From contig BPGD01000001.1 in assembly GCA_026002855.1 (NCBI GenBank), forward strand, positions 4,348,001 to 4,412,000: a DNA stretch of 64,000 nt, read 5' to 3'. The position numbers and the translations under genes are program-made. This document shows positions 63,525 to 64,000 of the stretch, piece after piece; position 1 is the stretch's first letter, and the number at the start of each line of letters is the position of its first letter. Source of the DNA: Bryobacteraceae bacterium (GTDB lineage Bacteria; Acidobacteriota; Terriglobia; Bryobacterales; Bryobacteraceae). Below the pieces are notes generated by a model that was not told the DNA's origin, made no database searches, and saw nothing but the letters and a program-made list of their open reading frames with translations.

Positions 63525-63800
63525 CCTCCACCGCCAGCCGCAGCGCTGCCTCCCGGTCCGGGGCTTCCACAATCCAGAAGCCGGACACATACTCGCCGGC
63601 CTGATGCAGCGGCCCCTCCGTGCACTGCGCCGGATCCGGCGGCCATCGACAACCGCCGCCGCCGCAGGATCCTCCAGACCCCCGGCAAAAACAAACTGGC
63701 CGGCCTCCCGCAGCCGCCGGTTGAACTCGGCAATGGCAGCCATCTCGTCGGCCGTGGCCGAACCAGTGCGCTCGTCGATCCCCGAAATCAGAAACCGCAT
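63525..63800 (-). pseudogene. YCII/DGPF-family gene, frameshifted and truncated by IS3
   Basis: ATG 63800 opens MRFLISGIDERTGSATADEM, RLREAGQFVFAGGLEDPAAA, typical of small YCII-related proteins. Near 63615-63622 the frame is lost: the expected rest (TEGPL for TDGPF, then GEYVSGFWIVEAPDREAALR) continues in another frame. The C-terminal end is replaced by the IS3 inverted repeat. So a 1-nt indel and an insertion both disable it. The family is often paired with ECF sigma factors; none is seen here. Confidence 0.82.
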
Positions 63801-63833
63801 CTCCCGCCCCCTACCCGCCCTCGCGCCCCAGCC

Positions 63834-64000
63834 TCACCCCGGCATCTGTCGCAGGCGGATGAGCAGGCCCACGACGAGCTGCTCGACTTGGTCGCGCGTC
63901 TCGCGCGCCGCCTTCTCGCCCCCGCCTACCGGGTCCGGCACGCGCCATTCCACCACCTCGCGCGCCGGCAGCTTCAGCGGCACGCCGCTCATGTTGACCA
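63834..64000 (-). CDS. Low-molecular-weight protein-tyrosine phosphatase-like protein, C-terminus only
   Basis: Partial: 55 codons to the stop at 63834, open to the right edge. The tail VVEWRVPDPVGGGEKAARET and RDQVEQLVVGLLIRLRQMPG matches the end of LMW-PTP/ArsC-like phosphatases (the DP motif and the final helix). The catalytic CX5R loop lies outside the window. The 33 nt to the YCII start hold nothing else. Confidence 0.65.
   Translation of the reverse strand, partial: VNMSGVPLKLPAREVVEWRVPDPVGGGEKAARETRDQVEQLVVGLLIRLRQMPG

Overview
This window is a GC-rich, gene-dense stretch of a bacterial chromosome. The gene content suggests an Acidobacteriota relative of the Bryobacterales/Solibacter group. 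That placement is inferred from family composition: FG-GAP/ASPIC (CRTAC1) proteins with TPRs, Tricorn-like and PD40 propellers, an LssY_C protein, Tat-type Gfo/Idh/MocA oxidoreductases and an Ino1-type inositol phosphate synthase. It was not tested by a database search. Genes are tightly packed, and several operon junctions are 4-nt stop/start overlaps (ATGA, GTGA or TTGA).

Layout. 1-2565: 5'-proximal part of a secreted Tricorn-like protease, cut by the left edge. 3050-5935: aminotransferase and ATP-dependent PEP carboxykinase. 6086-11279: an exported catalase-peroxidase, then rpsO-pnp with a leader hairpin and a strong terminator. 11371-16487: an RsbRD_N-like protein, an enolase-superfamily dehydratase, PAP2 phosphatase, IscU-like scaffold and an LssY_C/lectin-like protein. 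17067-20632: a proofreading-deficient polA coupled to a YprB/MrfB-like exonuclease. 20691-27216: a four-repeat secreted protein, a CheW-CZB protein, NDP-sugar epimerase, Ino1, a LytTR regulator and a YdcF protein. 27240-30882: a TrmH-type methyltransferase, rarA, hpt and an unusual kinase-like/nuclease-like fusion.

34854-42615 is a complete minus-strand pathway for a linear, hydrated and glycosylated carotenoid (crtB, crtI, alpha/beta hydrolase, crtE, GT2, second crtI/crtD-like gene, cruF). No lycopene cyclase is seen. Immediately upstream, 42612-50719 encodes an exported set: a TIM-barrel isomerase, a CRTAC1 propeller, a five-heme cytochrome with TPRs, and a TPR/propeller protein of 1064 residues. 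50933-59252 carries a dynamin-like GTPase, an ATPase, a deletion-fusion remnant, Nudix, amidohydrolase and two exported Gfo/Idh/MocA oxidoreductases.

The right end (59368-63800) is a degraded mobile region beside a tRNA-Ser(CGA) gene. It contains a possible integrase N-terminal fragment cut by an IS256-family element, two small secreted proteins, and an IS3-family element whose transposase has a fused frame and an in-frame stop. The IS3 element sits in a frameshifted YCII/DGPF gene. The window ends in the C-terminus of a low-molecular-weight phosphatase-like protein.

The most interesting leads are the kinase-like/PD-(D/E)XK-like fusion next to hpt, the exonuclease-less Pol I coupled to a DnaQ-fold nuclease, the carotenoid operon hydrolase with a predicted Cys nucleophile, the exported multiheme/CRTAC1 operon, and the IS-driven decay at the tRNA locus.
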